Of a stretch of DNA of 64,000 bases, positions 15,428-24,103 are shown in pieces. The notes beneath the pieces are model-generated. The model made no database searches and was not told where the DNA came from. It worked only from the letters and a program-made list of their open reading frames with translations. The DNA is from Chryseobacterium sp. VAUSW3 (GTDB lineage: Bacteria; Bacteroidota; Bacteroidia; Flavobacteriales; Weeksellaceae): assembly GCF_002205795.1 (NCBI RefSeq), contig NZ_NIUY01000002.1, positions 496,001 through 560,000 on the forward strand, given 5' to 3'. The first letter of the stretch is position 1, and each line of letters opens with the position of its first letter. Made by a program: the position numbers and the translations under genes.

Positions 15428-18400
15428 ATGAAATTAGCAGAAGTATCGATTAAGAGACCCAGTTTGGTCATCGTAATGCTTGCATTACTGATCATTGGTG
15501 GACTCTTCAGCTATACCCAGCTCAATTACGAGCTTATTCCAAAATTCGAAGTAAAGGTAGTAACCGTTGCCACAGTATATCCAGGTGCATCGCCGGCAGA
15601 GGTAGAAAATACAGTTTCCAGAAAAATAGAAGACGCGGTTTCGGCTTTGGAAGGCGTAAAGAAAATTCAGTCCAAATCATACGAAAGTCTTTCGGTAGTT
15701 ATTATTCAGTTTAATAATGATGCCGATGTGGATTTTGCTTTGAATGAAGCCCAGCGAAAGATTAACGCAATCCGTTCCGATCTTCCAGAAGACATCGATG
15801 AACCTTCGCTTACCCAGTTCTCGCTTTCGGATATGCCGATCGTAAGAATGGGGGTAACCGGTAATTTGACTGAGAATGAACTCTACGAACTCATTGACCA
15901 AAGAATTCAGCCTGAATTTTCTAGGATTCCCGGCGTATCAAAAGTAGACATCATCGGTGGACAGGAACGCGAAATCCGCATCAACCTTAATCAGGAAAAA
16001 CTTGAAGGTTACGGACTTACCATCCCCGAAGTTCAGCAGATGATCACCATGTCAAACCTCGATTTCCCTACGGGAAGTTTGAAGACCCGTGAAAACAGCA
16101 CACTCATCCGTCTGGCAGGGAAAATTACATCAGTTGAAGAACTCAGAAATCTTACCATTTCTTCAAAAAATGGTCAGAACATCCGCCTTTCCGACATTGC
16201 TGAAGTTCAGGACACGCAGAAGGTAGCAGATAAAATTGCCCGTATCAATCAGGAAAATACCATGATGCTCCAGGTACAGAAGCAGACTGATGCCAATGCG
16301 GTAGAGGTAAGTGAACTGGTGCAGATGAAAATCGCCCAGATTCAAGAGCAGTACAAAGACCGTAACATCAAAATTGCAATAGCCAGTGATACTTCCATAT
16401 TTACCCTTGAAGCGGCGAATGCTGTAATCAAAGATTTATTGATTGCTATTGGGCTTGTGGCGTTTGTAATGATGTTCTTCTTACACAGTTTCAGAAACGC
16501 GCTTATTGTAATGGTGGCGATTCCAACATCGCTTATTGCAACATTTATTGGGATGTATATTCTGGGTTACAGTTTGAACCTTATGAGTTTGCTAGGGCTT
16601 TCCCTTGTGGTAGGTATTCTTGTGGATGACGCGATTGTAGTTATCGAGAATATTCACCGCCACATGGAGATGGGCAAGAATAAAGTGCGTGCATCTTATG
16701 ACGGAGCAAAAGAAATTGGTTTTACCGTTACTGCCATTACCTTGGTAATTGTAGTGGTATTTCTTCCGATAGCGATGAGTTCCGGTTTGGTTTCAGATAT
16801 TATTTCCCAATTTTGTGTTACGGTGATTATCGCAACATTGCTTTCATTGTTAGTATCTTTTACCGTTGTACCTTGGCTTTTCTCACGTTATGGAAAGCTG
16901 GAAGTTATTGACAATAAATCTTTCTTTGGTAAAATACTTGAAAAATTCGAGGACGGACTTACCTGGTTTACCCACAGAATTGAAGGAATCCTGAAATGGA
17001 GTTTAGTAAACAAACTGAAAACTTTTGGGATTACCGTTATTTTATTTGTTAGTGCAATTGCATTGGCAGTAATGGGTTACATCGGCTCCGATTTCTTCCC
17101 GGGAACTGATAAAGGAGAATTCCTCGTACAGATTGAAATGCCGAAAGATACTTCTCTTGAAGAAACCAACTTTATCACGCAGGATGCAGAAAAATATCTT
17201 GCGCAAAAACCTGAAATCGTAAAGATGATTACCTCGGTAGGTCAGGTGAGTGGAGGTATGGGCGCAATGCAGTCTACCAACTATAAATCTGAAATCAGTC
17301 TTGAATTGGTGCCTAAATCTGAAAGAGAAGATGATACCAAAGTATATGCTGCCAAGCTGAAACGTGAACTGGAAAAAGTATTGGTCGGCGCTAAAGTTAC
17401 AACGGTACCCGTCGGTTTTATGGGTGCAGAAGAGGCGCCGCTTCAAATGACAGTAACCGGAACCACCCTGGAAGACGCAATGTCTTATGCAAAAACTGCC
17501 GAAGCGCAACTGCATAAAATTGACGGTGCCTCTGAAATAAAACTGAGTGTAGAAGAAGGAAATCCGGAAATTTCAGTTACGGTAGACCGTGATAAAATGA
17601 CATCTCTTGGGTTGAATGTTGCTACAGTAGGACAAACGCTGCGAACCGCTTTCAGTGGAAATACCGACAATAAATTCCGTACCGGAAATAATGAATATGA
17701 TATCAATATCATCCTGGATGAAGCCAACCGTACAAGTATTGATGACGTGCGGAATATCAACTTTGTTAATAAAGATGGTTTCAGAATTCAGTTATCGCAG
17801 TTTGCAGACATCAACTTTACTTCCGGCCCGGCGTTGCTTGAGCGTTATGACCGTTCACCTTCAGTTACCGTTCAGGCACAGACTGTAGGAAAAACAACCG
17901 GAGCCGTAGCTGCCGAATGGGAAGCAAAAATGGCTGAAGTTAAAAAACCTGCCGGTGTAAACTGGGTTTGGGGCGGTAATATGGAGAACCAAAGCGAAGG
18001 TTTCGGAACGTTGGGAGTAGCTTTACTGGCTGCGATTATGCTTGTTTACATGATTATGGTGGTACTTTACGATGACTTTCTGAAACCGTTTATCGTACTG
18101 TTCTCAATTCCGTTATCATTTATCGGAGCACTTTGGGCACTGGCATTAACCAACCAGAGTTTAAATATCTTTACGATCCTTGGTATTATTATGCTTATCG
18201 GTCTTGTAGCGAAGAATGCTATATTACTCGTAGACTTTGCCAACCACAGACTCGATAAAGGCGAAACCATTGAGAACGCGCTGATTCAGGCTAACCATGC
18301 AAGGTTAAGACCGATTCTTATGACAACCATTGCGATGGTTTTCGGTATGCTTCCAATTGCGTTGGCTTCCGGTGCTGCTGCGGAAATGAATAATGGTCTG

Positions 18401-18583
18401 GCGATCGTTATCATTGGTGGTCTAATTTCATCGCTTTTCCTTACGCTGATCATTGTACCTGTGGTATATCTGATTGTTGTAAAACTGGAATACCGTTTTT
18501 CTAAGAAGGAAAAAACAAACTACGAGGAGGAAATGGTGGCTGATTACGAGCACATCCATCCAGAACAGGAAATTGATTTTTAA
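15428..18583 (+). CDS. RND multidrug efflux permease (AcrB/HAE1 family)
   Basis: 1051 residues, the normal length for the family. The N-terminus 'ISIKRPSLVIVM'-type helix is present. The proton-relay helix 4 has 'LVVGILVDDAIVVIENIHRH' with the Asp pair, and helices 10-12 hold 'GLVAKNAILLVDFANHRLDKG' and 'RLRPILMTTIAMVFGMLPIA'. It extrudes lipophilic compounds driven by protons. The specific substrate cannot be read from sequence. It is the last gene of the operon and is followed by a strong terminator. Confidence 0.96.
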   Translation: MKLAEVSIKRPSLVIVMLALLIIGGLFSYTQLNYELIPKFEVKVVTVATVYPGASPAEVENTVSRKIEDAVSALEGVKKIQSKSYESLSVVIIQFNNDADVDFALNEAQRKINAIRSDLPEDIDEPSLTQFSLSDMPIVRMGVTGNLTENELYELIDQRIQPEFSRIPGVSKVDIIGGQEREIRINLNQEKLEGYGLTIPEVQQMITMSNLDFPTGSLKTRENSTLIRLAGKITSVEELRNLTISSKNGQNIRLSDIAEVQDTQKVADKIARINQENTMMLQVQKQTDANAVEVSELVQMKIAQIQEQYKDRNIKIAIASDTSIFTLEAANAVIKDLLIAIGLVAFVMMFFLHSFRNALIVMVAIPTSLIATFIGMYILGYSLNLMSLLGLSLVVGILVDDAIVVIENIHRHMEMGKNKVRASYDGAKEIGFTVTAITLVIVVVFLPIAMSSGLVSDIISQFCVTVIIATLLSLLVSFTVVPWLFSRYGKLEVIDNKSFFGKILEKFEDGLTWFTHRIEGILKWSLVNKLKTFGITVILFVSAIALAVMGYIGSDFFPGTDKGEFLVQIEMPKDTSLEETNFITQDAEKYLAQKPEIVKMITSVGQVSGGMGAMQSTNYKSEISLELVPKSEREDDTKVYAAKLKRELEKVLVGAKVTTVPVGFMGAEEAPLQMTVTGTTLEDAMSYAKTAEAQLHKIDGASEIKLSVEEGNPEISVTVDRDKMTSLGLNVATVGQTLRTAFSGNTDNKFRTGNNEYDINIILDEANRTSIDDVRNINFVNKDGFRIQLSQFADINFTSGPALLERYDRSPSVTVQAQTVGKTTGAVAAEWEAKMAEVKKPAGVNWVWGGNMENQSEGFGTLGVALLAAIMLVYMIMVVLYDDFLKPFIVLFSIPLSFIGALWALALTNQSLNIFTILGIIMLIGLVAKNAILLVDFANHRLDKGETIENALIQANHARLRPILMTTIAMVFGMLPIALASGAAAEMNNGLAIVIIGGLISSLFLTLIIVPVVYLIVVKLEYRFSKKEKTNYEEEMVADYEHIHPEQEIDF

Positions 18584-18601
18584 TCAACAACTTTTCTAAA
18601 T

Positions 18602-18636
18602 AAAAAAATCCCTGAAGTTATTTCAGGGATTTTTTT
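18602..18636. terminator. Bidirectional terminator between RND pump and MATE genes
   Basis: ATCCCTGAA / TTCAGGGAT stem with a 5-base loop, extended by A6 and T6 flanks to about 15 bp. It serves both convergent genes. Confidence 0.9.
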
Positions 18637-18653
18637 ATTATTTAAATATTTAA

Positions 18654-20015
18654 TTATATCGCAGCATTGATTTTTCTTTGAGATAGACTCAAAAACCTGT
18701 AAACAAGCAAAGCTGCTGATACAGTCAGACCAAGACCAAGGGCAATCCACATGCCGAAAGCGCCCATCTTTAACGGAACACAAAGTACATAGCCCAACGG
18801 AATTGCAATAAGCCAGTAGGCGATAAAGGTGATGATTGATGGGATTTTCACGTCCTGTATTCCCCGGAGACTTCCCAGAGCCACCACCTGAATACCATCT
18901 GAAAGTTGGAACAGTGCAGCGATAATCATGAGTTTTGCAGCAAGCTGAACCACATCTACATCTTCAGGTTTCGTAAAGAATGTGGGCAGAATGTGTCTTC
19001 CGATGATAAAAAACAAACCACAAACAAACATAAAAATAAATACGAGTTTCAGGTTATTAATGCCTATATTTTTTAATCCCACATAGTCCCTTTCTCCTAA
19101 TTTTCGGCCAATCAAAACGGTTGATGCCACGCTGAATCCGACACAGAGATTAAAGGTAAATGATGCCATTGAGAGTGCAATCTGGTGTGATGCAATGTCT
19201 TTTGCCGATACCAGACCACAGATGAAAGCAGCACCCGCAAATGCTGTAACTTCAAAAAACATCTGCAACGCAGTAGGAAATCCTATTTTCAGCATTTTTC
19301 TGAACATTTCTTTGGAAAATTCTGCGATTTTTAAAGAAAATGCTTTGATGTATCTTCTTGTTTTTTCCTCTTTCAGCAATACATAGTAAAGAAATACCAT
19401 CATAAAAATTCTTGCAATTAAACTGGCTAAGGCAGAACCTTTTACGCCCATCGGAGGAAATCCGAACATTCCTTTTATGAAAACATAATTCAAACCAACA
19501 TTAATAACGTTTGCAATAATGGTAGCTTTGGTAACACCGATTGTATACGACAAACCCTCGGAAACTTCACGCAGTGTCTGGAAAACCATGAACGGTAGGA
19601 TGCTTATCGTCATAATGCTGAGAAAACCTATCGTGTCAGGAATAATTTCTTCCGGCTGATCCATGTGATAGAGGAGAGGCATGGCAGCATAGAGAAGTAT
19701 CATCAGCAATAAACCAATGCCGATATTAATGACAAATCCATGGCGGAATACAGAATTGATGACGCTGTGCTTTTCCTGCGAATGTGCCTCAGAAACCAAT
19801 GGCGGAATAGCAAATGAAAATCCCAGCGCAAATACGAAAATCGAGAAAAACACAGCATTTCCCAGGGAAACCGATGCCAGAGCCTGCGCACCCAGAAGTT
19901 TACCGACAATAATATTATCGAATAAATTAACCGAAACCTGGCCCACCTGTGTAATCATTACCGGAAGCGCCAGTGTGAGACACGCTTTGGTGTATTGCTT
20001 ATTGAGAAATTTCAT
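18654..20015 (-). CDS. MATE-family multidrug efflux transporter
   Basis: About 453 residues with 12 predicted membrane helices and the family features 'LALPVMITQVGQVSVNLFDN' near the start and 'VGFSVASTVLIGRKLGE' in the second half. It probably exchanges cationic drugs or metabolites for sodium or protons. The longer ATG at 20033 is rejected because a -7 box (20031-20038) overlaps it; the start at 20015 (MKFLNKQY) leaves a 15-base gap behind the box. Convergent with the RND operon, so two unrelated pumps share a terminator. Confidence 0.93.
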   Translation of the reverse strand: MKFLNKQYTKACLTLALPVMITQVGQVSVNLFDNIIVGKLLGAQALASVSLGNAVFFSIFVFALGFSFAIPPLVSEAHSQEKHSVINSVFRHGFVINIGIGLLLMILLYAAMPLLYHMDQPEEIIPDTIGFLSIMTISILPFMVFQTLREVSEGLSYTIGVTKATIIANVINVGLNYVFIKGMFGFPPMGVKGSALASLIARIFMMVFLYYVLLKEEKTRRYIKAFSLKIAEFSKEMFRKMLKIGFPTALQMFFEVTAFAGAAFICGLVSAKDIASHQIALSMASFTFNLCVGFSVASTVLIGRKLGERDYVGLKNIGINNLKLVFIFMFVCGLFFIIGRHILPTFFTKPEDVDVVQLAAKLMIIAALFQLSDGIQVVALGSLRGIQDVKIPSIITFIAYWLIAIPLGYVLCVPLKMGAFGMWIALGLGLTVSAALLVYRFLSLSQRKINAAI

Positions 20016-20030
20016 AAAAAAAATTTGCAG

Positions 20031-20038
20031 CAAAAATA
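20031..20038 (-). promoter_or_regulatory. -7 box (TATTTTTG) of the MATE gene
   Basis: Exact minus-strand TAnnTTTG match; it decides the start codon at 20015. Confidence 0.6.
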
Positions 20039-20071
20039 CTGCAAACTTCCTGGTTTATTTACTTAATGTTA

Positions 20072-21256
20072 TTATTTCCTTACAAAATTCTCAACATCCT
20101 CTGCCGAAACCGGATTTGAGCCTAAGATAATGAGCCGTTCTACTACGTTACGGAGCTCCCGGATATTACCGGTCCAACTGAAATTCTCGAGGGCTGCAAT
20201 GGCTTTCTCATCAAAAGTTTTTTGTGCGGTTCCGTGTTCCTCAGAGATAATTTTTGAAAAATGTTCAACCAACAGTCGAATATCTTCTTTTCGTTCATCC
20301 AGCGGTGGAACATAAATTTCAATAACCGAAAGCCTGTGATAAAGGTCTTCTCTGAACTTTCCGGCTTCAATTTCGGCTTTCATATTTTTATTGGTGGCCG
20401 CCAAAACTCTAACGTCAACCTTAATCTCTTTATCGCTGCCAACAGGCGAAACTTTGCTTTCCTGCAGTGCACGAAGTACTTTTGCCTGTGCAACAAGACT
20501 CATGTCACCAATTTCATCAAGAAATATAGTTCCGTTATTGGCAAGTTCAAATTTCCCCTGCTTATCTTTAATTGCTCCCGTAAAACTTCCTTTCACATGA
20601 CCGAAAAGTTCAGACTCGATAAGTTCCGAAGGAATTGCGGCGCAATTTACTTCAATCATTGGTCCTTTACTTCGGTCACTTTGCGCATGGATGGAGTGGG
20701 CTACAAGTTCTTTTCCGGCTCCGTTTGGTCCTGTAATTAAAACCCTGGCATCGGAGGTGGCTACTTTTTCAATCATGTCCTGAATTTTCTTCAGGGCAGC
20801 AGACTGACCGATCATCTGGTATTTTTTATTGACTTTCTTTTTTAAAGTCGTGTTTTCTACTTTAAGAACCTGGTTGGTTCTGGTGAGGTTTCTTTTGTCT
20901 AAAGCATTTTTTACACTCGTAATAAGGCGGTTAATGTCAATTGGTTTCGATATAAAATCATAAGCACCTTCTTTCAGACAATCTACCGCAGTATCGATGT
21001 CTGCATGTCCGGAAATCATTACAAAAGTAGTGTCGGGTTTTAACTGTAAAGCCTGTTTCAACAGTTCAGTACCCGAAACTTTAGGCATTTTAATATCGGA
21101 AACCACCAAAGCGAAATCTTCTTTCTCAATATGCTTTAATCCCTCCAGCCCGTCTTCGGCAATTACAAATTCGTAATCCGGCAGTTCATCGGAAAGGATA
21201 CTTTGAAGTACGCCAGAAATGGCTTTTTCATCTTCAACAATTAAGATTTTTTGCAT
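20072..21256 (-). CDS. NtrC-type sigma-54 response regulator without DNA-binding domain
   Basis: 394 residues. The receiver (1-120) has the acidic pair E8/D9, phosphoacceptor D54 and a Lys in 'DFISKP'. The AAA+ domain (about 145-375) has Walker A GPNGAGKE, the sigma-54 loop GSFTGA (A to S at the second place of the usual GAFTGA), Walker B 'GTIFLDEIGD' and the arginine finger region 'FREDLYHRL'. The chain stops at 'SAEDVENFVRK', where a Fis-type helix-turn-helix normally follows. It may activate from solution or with a partner. No histidine kinase is adjacent. Confidence 0.9.
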   Translation of the reverse strand: MQKILIVEDEKAISGVLQSILSDELPDYEFVIAEDGLEGLKHIEKEDFALVVSDIKMPKVSGTELLKQALQLKPDTTFVMISGHADIDTAVDCLKEGAYDFISKPIDINRLITSVKNALDKRNLTRTNQVLKVENTTLKKKVNKKYQMIGQSAALKKIQDMIEKVATSDARVLITGPNGAGKELVAHSIHAQSDRSKGPMIEVNCAAIPSELIESELFGHVKGSFTGAIKDKQGKFELANNGTIFLDEIGDMSLVAQAKVLRALQESKVSPVGSDKEIKVDVRVLAATNKNMKAEIEAGKFREDLYHRLSVIEIYVPPLDERKEDIRLLVEHFSKIISEEHGTAQKTFDEKAIAALENFSWTGNIRELRNVVERLIILGSNPVSAEDVENFVRK

Positions 21257-21334
21257 TAATAAAAATTTATGGATTTAATAAAATTCAGTTTTAGAATTTG
21301 CAGAATATGTAGCAATAAACGTACCTAAAACGAA

Positions 21335-22003
21335 TTAGAGGTCATATTGTCTTTGTCCGAAAATGGCAGACCCTATTCGTACAGAATTTGCTCCACAAGT
21401 GATGGCGAGTGGGTAATCGTCGCTCATTCCCATTGATAAAATTTTTAATGGTTTTTGCAGACACATTTTATCGAAAATTTGTTTTAGGAAAGTGAATTCT
21501 TTCATCACTTGGTCTTTATTATCGGTGAACGTCGCCATTCCCATTAAACCCTCTATTTCTATGTTTGGATAATTACCATTCAACCAATCTGTGAAAAGTT
21601 CTTTGGCTTCATGAATTTCTAAACCGAATTTAGATTCTTCTTCTGCTATTTTCACCTGAAGCAGAACCTTAATTTTCCTGTTATGCTTGGCTGCCTGTCG
21701 GTCGATTTCTTCCAATAGTTTAGCTGAATCTACACTTTGTATTGTATCAATAAAATCTGCAATATATTTTACTTTATTGGTTTGGAGATGACCGATAAGA
21801 TGCCATTGAATATCCTTTGGAAGCAGCGGTTGCTTTTCACGCAGTTCCTGTACTTTATTTTCACCGAATATACGCTGGCCAAGACTATAAACCTCCATTA
21901 TTTTTTCTGCAGGATGAGTTTTTGATACCGCAACTAGCTGTACATCATCTGGTAAATTGTTTTTAATTCTTTGATAATTGGTGTTGATTTCTTTAGAAGA
22001 CAT
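21335..22003 (-). CDS. YggS-family pyridoxal-phosphate homeostasis protein
   Basis: 222 residues of the PLP-binding YggS/PLPBP family, which keeps free vitamin B6 and amino-acid pools in balance rather than catalysing a known reaction. The PLP lysine is K28 in VAVSKTHP. Other family marks are 'FGENKVQEL', 'WHLIGHLQTNK', 'LMGMATFTDN' and 'LSMGMSDDYPLAI', and it ends with 'VRIGSAIFGQR'. Its promoter (22056-22063) diverges from that of the sensory operon and lies against the shared repeat element. Confidence 0.95.
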   Translation of the reverse strand: MSSKEINTNYQRIKNNLPDDVQLVAVSKTHPAEKIMEVYSLGQRIFGENKVQELREKQPLLPKDIQWHLIGHLQTNKVKYIADFIDTIQSVDSAKLLEEIDRQAAKHNRKIKVLLQVKIAEEESKFGLEIHEAKELFTDWLNGNYPNIEIEGLMGMATFTDNKDQVMKEFTFLKQIFDKMCLQKPLKILSMGMSDDYPLAITCGANSVRIGSAIFGQRQYDL

Positions 22004-22031
22004 GAGGTTTTTTGCATAATCAGTAAAAAAG

Positions 22032-22050
22032 GGTGTTTTTACTGTATTTC
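22032..22050 (+). promoter_or_regulatory. Direct-repeat element, copy 1 (sensory operon)
   Basis: GGTGTTTT (22032-22039), 3-bp spacer TAC, then TGTATTTC (22043-22050): two half-sites 11 bp apart. From its second G to the -7 box is 34 bp. It also overlaps the expected start of the divergent yggS transcript. Confidence 0.7.
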
Positions 22051-22055
22051 GTAAT

Positions 22056-22063
22056 CAAATATA
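22056..22063 (-). promoter_or_regulatory. -7 box (TATATTTG) of yggS
   Basis: Minus-strand exact TAnnTTTG match, 52 bp before the yggS ATG. Confidence 0.55.
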
Positions 22064-22066
22064 AAG

Positions 22067-22074
22067 TATTTTTG
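22067..22074 (+). promoter_or_regulatory. -7 box (TATTTTTG) of the sensory operon
   Basis: Exact TAnnTTTG match 15 bp before the ATG at 22090; it rules out the in-frame ATG at 22033. Confidence 0.75.
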
Positions 22075-22089
22075 GTTAAAATAAAAATT

Positions 22090-22644
22090 ATGAAAAAAAA
22101 AATCTATACTTTCGGTGGGTTGCTGTGTGTGCTGTCAACGGTTGTTTTAGCAGGTTGTAATCAGGCAAATAAGCAGGAAAATTCCGGCGAAGGTAAGCTA
22201 GAAGTGACCCAGACAGAAGTTACCAGCAGTTACCAGAAAAAAATGATTGATAAAGATCTCATGTTGAAACTGGATTCGACTTACTCCGCAAACAACTACA
22301 GGTATATCAACGAAAAACGTAGTAAGAACAACCCAGATTCCCGTGAATTTTGGTATACTTTAGAAGATCTGGAAGGCTATATCGCTTTTGCAAAAAAAGA
22401 AGCCGAAAGCAAAAATCAGAAGGTAACAGGAATAAAAATAAAAATGGGACAATATCCTGAAAAAGGTGATTTTGATTCCCGGTTAGACTCCAAACTCTAT
22501 GGATATCAGACTGTTTATTTAATTCCGACGGTAATTTCTGCTGATAAGGAAGAATCTTCTACAAAACAAAGTTCATCAATGAAAGGTGAAGAAATCGAAG
22601 GCGTTCCAGGTATGGACTTTTCTTCGGCAAACCCTCCTTACTAG
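22090..22644 (+). CDS. Lipoprotein, first gene of a sensory operon
   Basis: 184 residues with a lipoprotein signal ending VVLAGC. I do not recognise the family. The mature part is polar and mixed, with 'SREFWYTLEDLEGYIAFAKKEAE' and 'ITGIKIKMGQYPEKG'-like segments and a low-complexity Ser/Lys stretch near the end. The start is chosen at 22090 because the -7 box lies at 22067-22074. It lies 9 bp ahead of a polytopic membrane protein, then kinase and regulator, so it may be an external sensor or ligand-binding partner of the kinase; that is inference. Confidence 0.8.
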   Translation: MKKKIYTFGGLLCVLSTVVLAGCNQANKQENSGEGKLEVTQTEVTSSYQKKMIDKDLMLKLDSTYSANNYRYINEKRSKNNPDSREFWYTLEDLEGYIAFAKKEAESKNQKVTGIKIKMGQYPEKGDFDSRLDSKLYGYQTVYLIPTVISADKEESSTKQSSSMKGEEIEGVPGMDFSSANPPY

Positions 22645-22653
22645 ACCAATGCT

Positions 22654-23331
22654 ATGGAAATTAACAGGTTGTATTTAACCGGTGCTTTACTGGTTATTTA
22701 TTTTATTATTATTATTTTATTAATCATTAGAAGAAAACATTTGGGGCCGCACATCTGGTATTTTATTATATCCATGATTTTTGTATTCCTATCAGAATTA
22801 TTCGCGACCATCGGTAAAATAATGTATGGAGAACAATATAATTCCACACCATTTATGTCCGGAGGAGTAATTATTTGTTCTTTAAGTACGGTTCTCATCT
22901 ATTACTATAAAATTCTCGAAAAGCGGCGTTCGAAGAACATACAGTTAGGAATTGTCTGTTTAAATTTTCTGAATATTATATTGTCAGTAATATTTATAGA
23001 TGATTTCTTTTTATTTCTTCCTTATATAACATACTTTATCACAATATTTCTGCTTTTGCTTTCCATTACGCTTTTTTTCTTTGAAACATTTAATTCCGAG
23101 AAAATATTTAACATTATAACCTATTATCCTTTCTGGATTTCCATAAGCCTTATTGTAATTTATTTGGGCGTTTTACCACTGATTATTATGAGTAAAAATG
23201 CAATTCAGTTATCAATTTCTAAAAATATTTTTCTCATATTACTTTATTCTGTTAACTTTACGGGATATACCATTATGCTGGCAGGTATTTTTTTTAGTAG
23301 AAAAGAAATATTAATTATGGATAATCATTGA
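22654..23331 (+). CDS. Polytopic membrane protein, probable sensor partner
   Basis: 225 residues with about six to seven hydrophobic helices over nearly the whole length, short loops and a basic 'RRKH' after the first helix. No named domain is recognised. Its stop codon overlaps the start of the histidine kinase gene (TTGA), so the two proteins are translationally coupled. The kinase itself has only one membrane helix and no input domain, so this protein is a likely signal-receiving subunit, comparable in layout to 7TM-type sensors. The signal is unknown. Confidence 0.75.
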   Translation: MEINRLYLTGALLVIYFIIIILLIIRRKHLGPHIWYFIISMIFVFLSELFATIGKIMYGEQYNSTPFMSGGVIICSLSTVLIYYYKILEKRRSKNIQLGIVCLNFLNIILSVIFIDDFFLFLPYITYFITIFLLLLSITLFFFETFNSEKIFNIITYYPFWISISLIVIYLGVLPLIIMSKNAIQLSISKNIFLILLYSVNFTGYTIMLAGIFFSRKEILIMDNH

Positions 23332-24098
23332 AAGCCAATGAAGTTGACATATTGATTATAATTTCAACCATCATGATACTGTCCGTAGTATTAATGATGG
23401 TTTTGATCTATGTATTCTACGTAAGAAAAAAAGGCGAGTTGTTGCTTTCCCAAAAAGAGAATGACATGAAATTTCAGCAGGAACTTACCCTTGCACAGAT
23501 TGAGATGCGCGAAGTTACTTTAAACTATATAGGTCAGGAACTGCACGACGATATTGGGCAGAAGCTTTCTGTAGCCAAACTTATGATTAATCAATTGATT
23601 TCACAGTGTGATGAAATGGCTAAAGTAAGTTTATCGGAGATTAACGAATTGCTGGGGGAAACCATTCAGGACATTAGGAATATGTCAAAAACTTTTATAA
23701 CGGATCAAGTAGAGCATTTCGGACTTATTGATACCCTGGAAATCGAAATGAACAGAATTGCCAGACTGAAATTAATTGACATTGAACTCCGTAGCAATAA
23801 ACATGATATTGAAATTAACCCGAAAGATGGGGTTATCATCTTTAGAATCATTCAGGAAAGTGTGAATAATACACTTAAACATTCAAAAGCGAAAAACCTA
23901 AATATAGAAGTTAAAGACAGTCCCAAAACATTGAAAATAATCATTCAGGATAATGGGGTAGGAATTAAAGGAGGGAAGACAGACGGTTCCGGACTCAACA
24001 ATATGAAGAAAAGAGCTTTGATGATGAATGCAGATTTGCAGATTACAAGTAAAGCAAATGTGGGTACAGTTCTAAAACTTATATATCCCAAAAAATAA
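23328..24098 (+). CDS. Histidine kinase (NarX/DesK-type, HisKA_3)
   Basis: 256 residues: one N-terminal membrane helix (about 8-28), a short coiled linker, then the HisKA_3 box 'GQELHDDIGQKLSVAKLMI' with the phospho-His in LHDD. The ATPase domain follows with N-box 'IIQESVNNTLKHSKA', G1 'QDNGVGI' and G2 'GSGLNNMKKRA'. There is no extracellular sensor domain. The start is the TTG at 23328, overlapping the preceding TGA; no in-frame ATG lies nearer than residue 16. The response regulator gene follows 5 bp downstream. Confidence 0.92.
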   Translation: MKANEVDILIIISTIMILSVVLMMVLIYVFYVRKKGELLLSQKENDMKFQQELTLAQIEMREVTLNYIGQELHDDIGQKLSVAKLMINQLISQCDEMAKVSLSEINELLGETIQDIRNMSKTFITDQVEHFGLIDTLEIEMNRIARLKLIDIELRSNKHDIEINPKDGVIIFRIIQESVNNTLKHSKAKNLNIEVKDSPKTLKIIIQDNGVGIKGGKTDGSGLNNMKKRALMMNADLQITSKANVGTVLKLIYPKK

Positions 24099-24103
24099 AA
24101 AAC

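Noticed and set aside
17042-17515. 157-codon ORF antisense to the RND permease
   Set aside because: The plus strand encodes conserved RND sequence without break; the antisense frame is chance.
20072-21256. PorX, the type IX secretion response regulator
   Set aside because: The output domain is a sigma-54 AAA+ ATPase, not the phosphatase-like domain of PorX.
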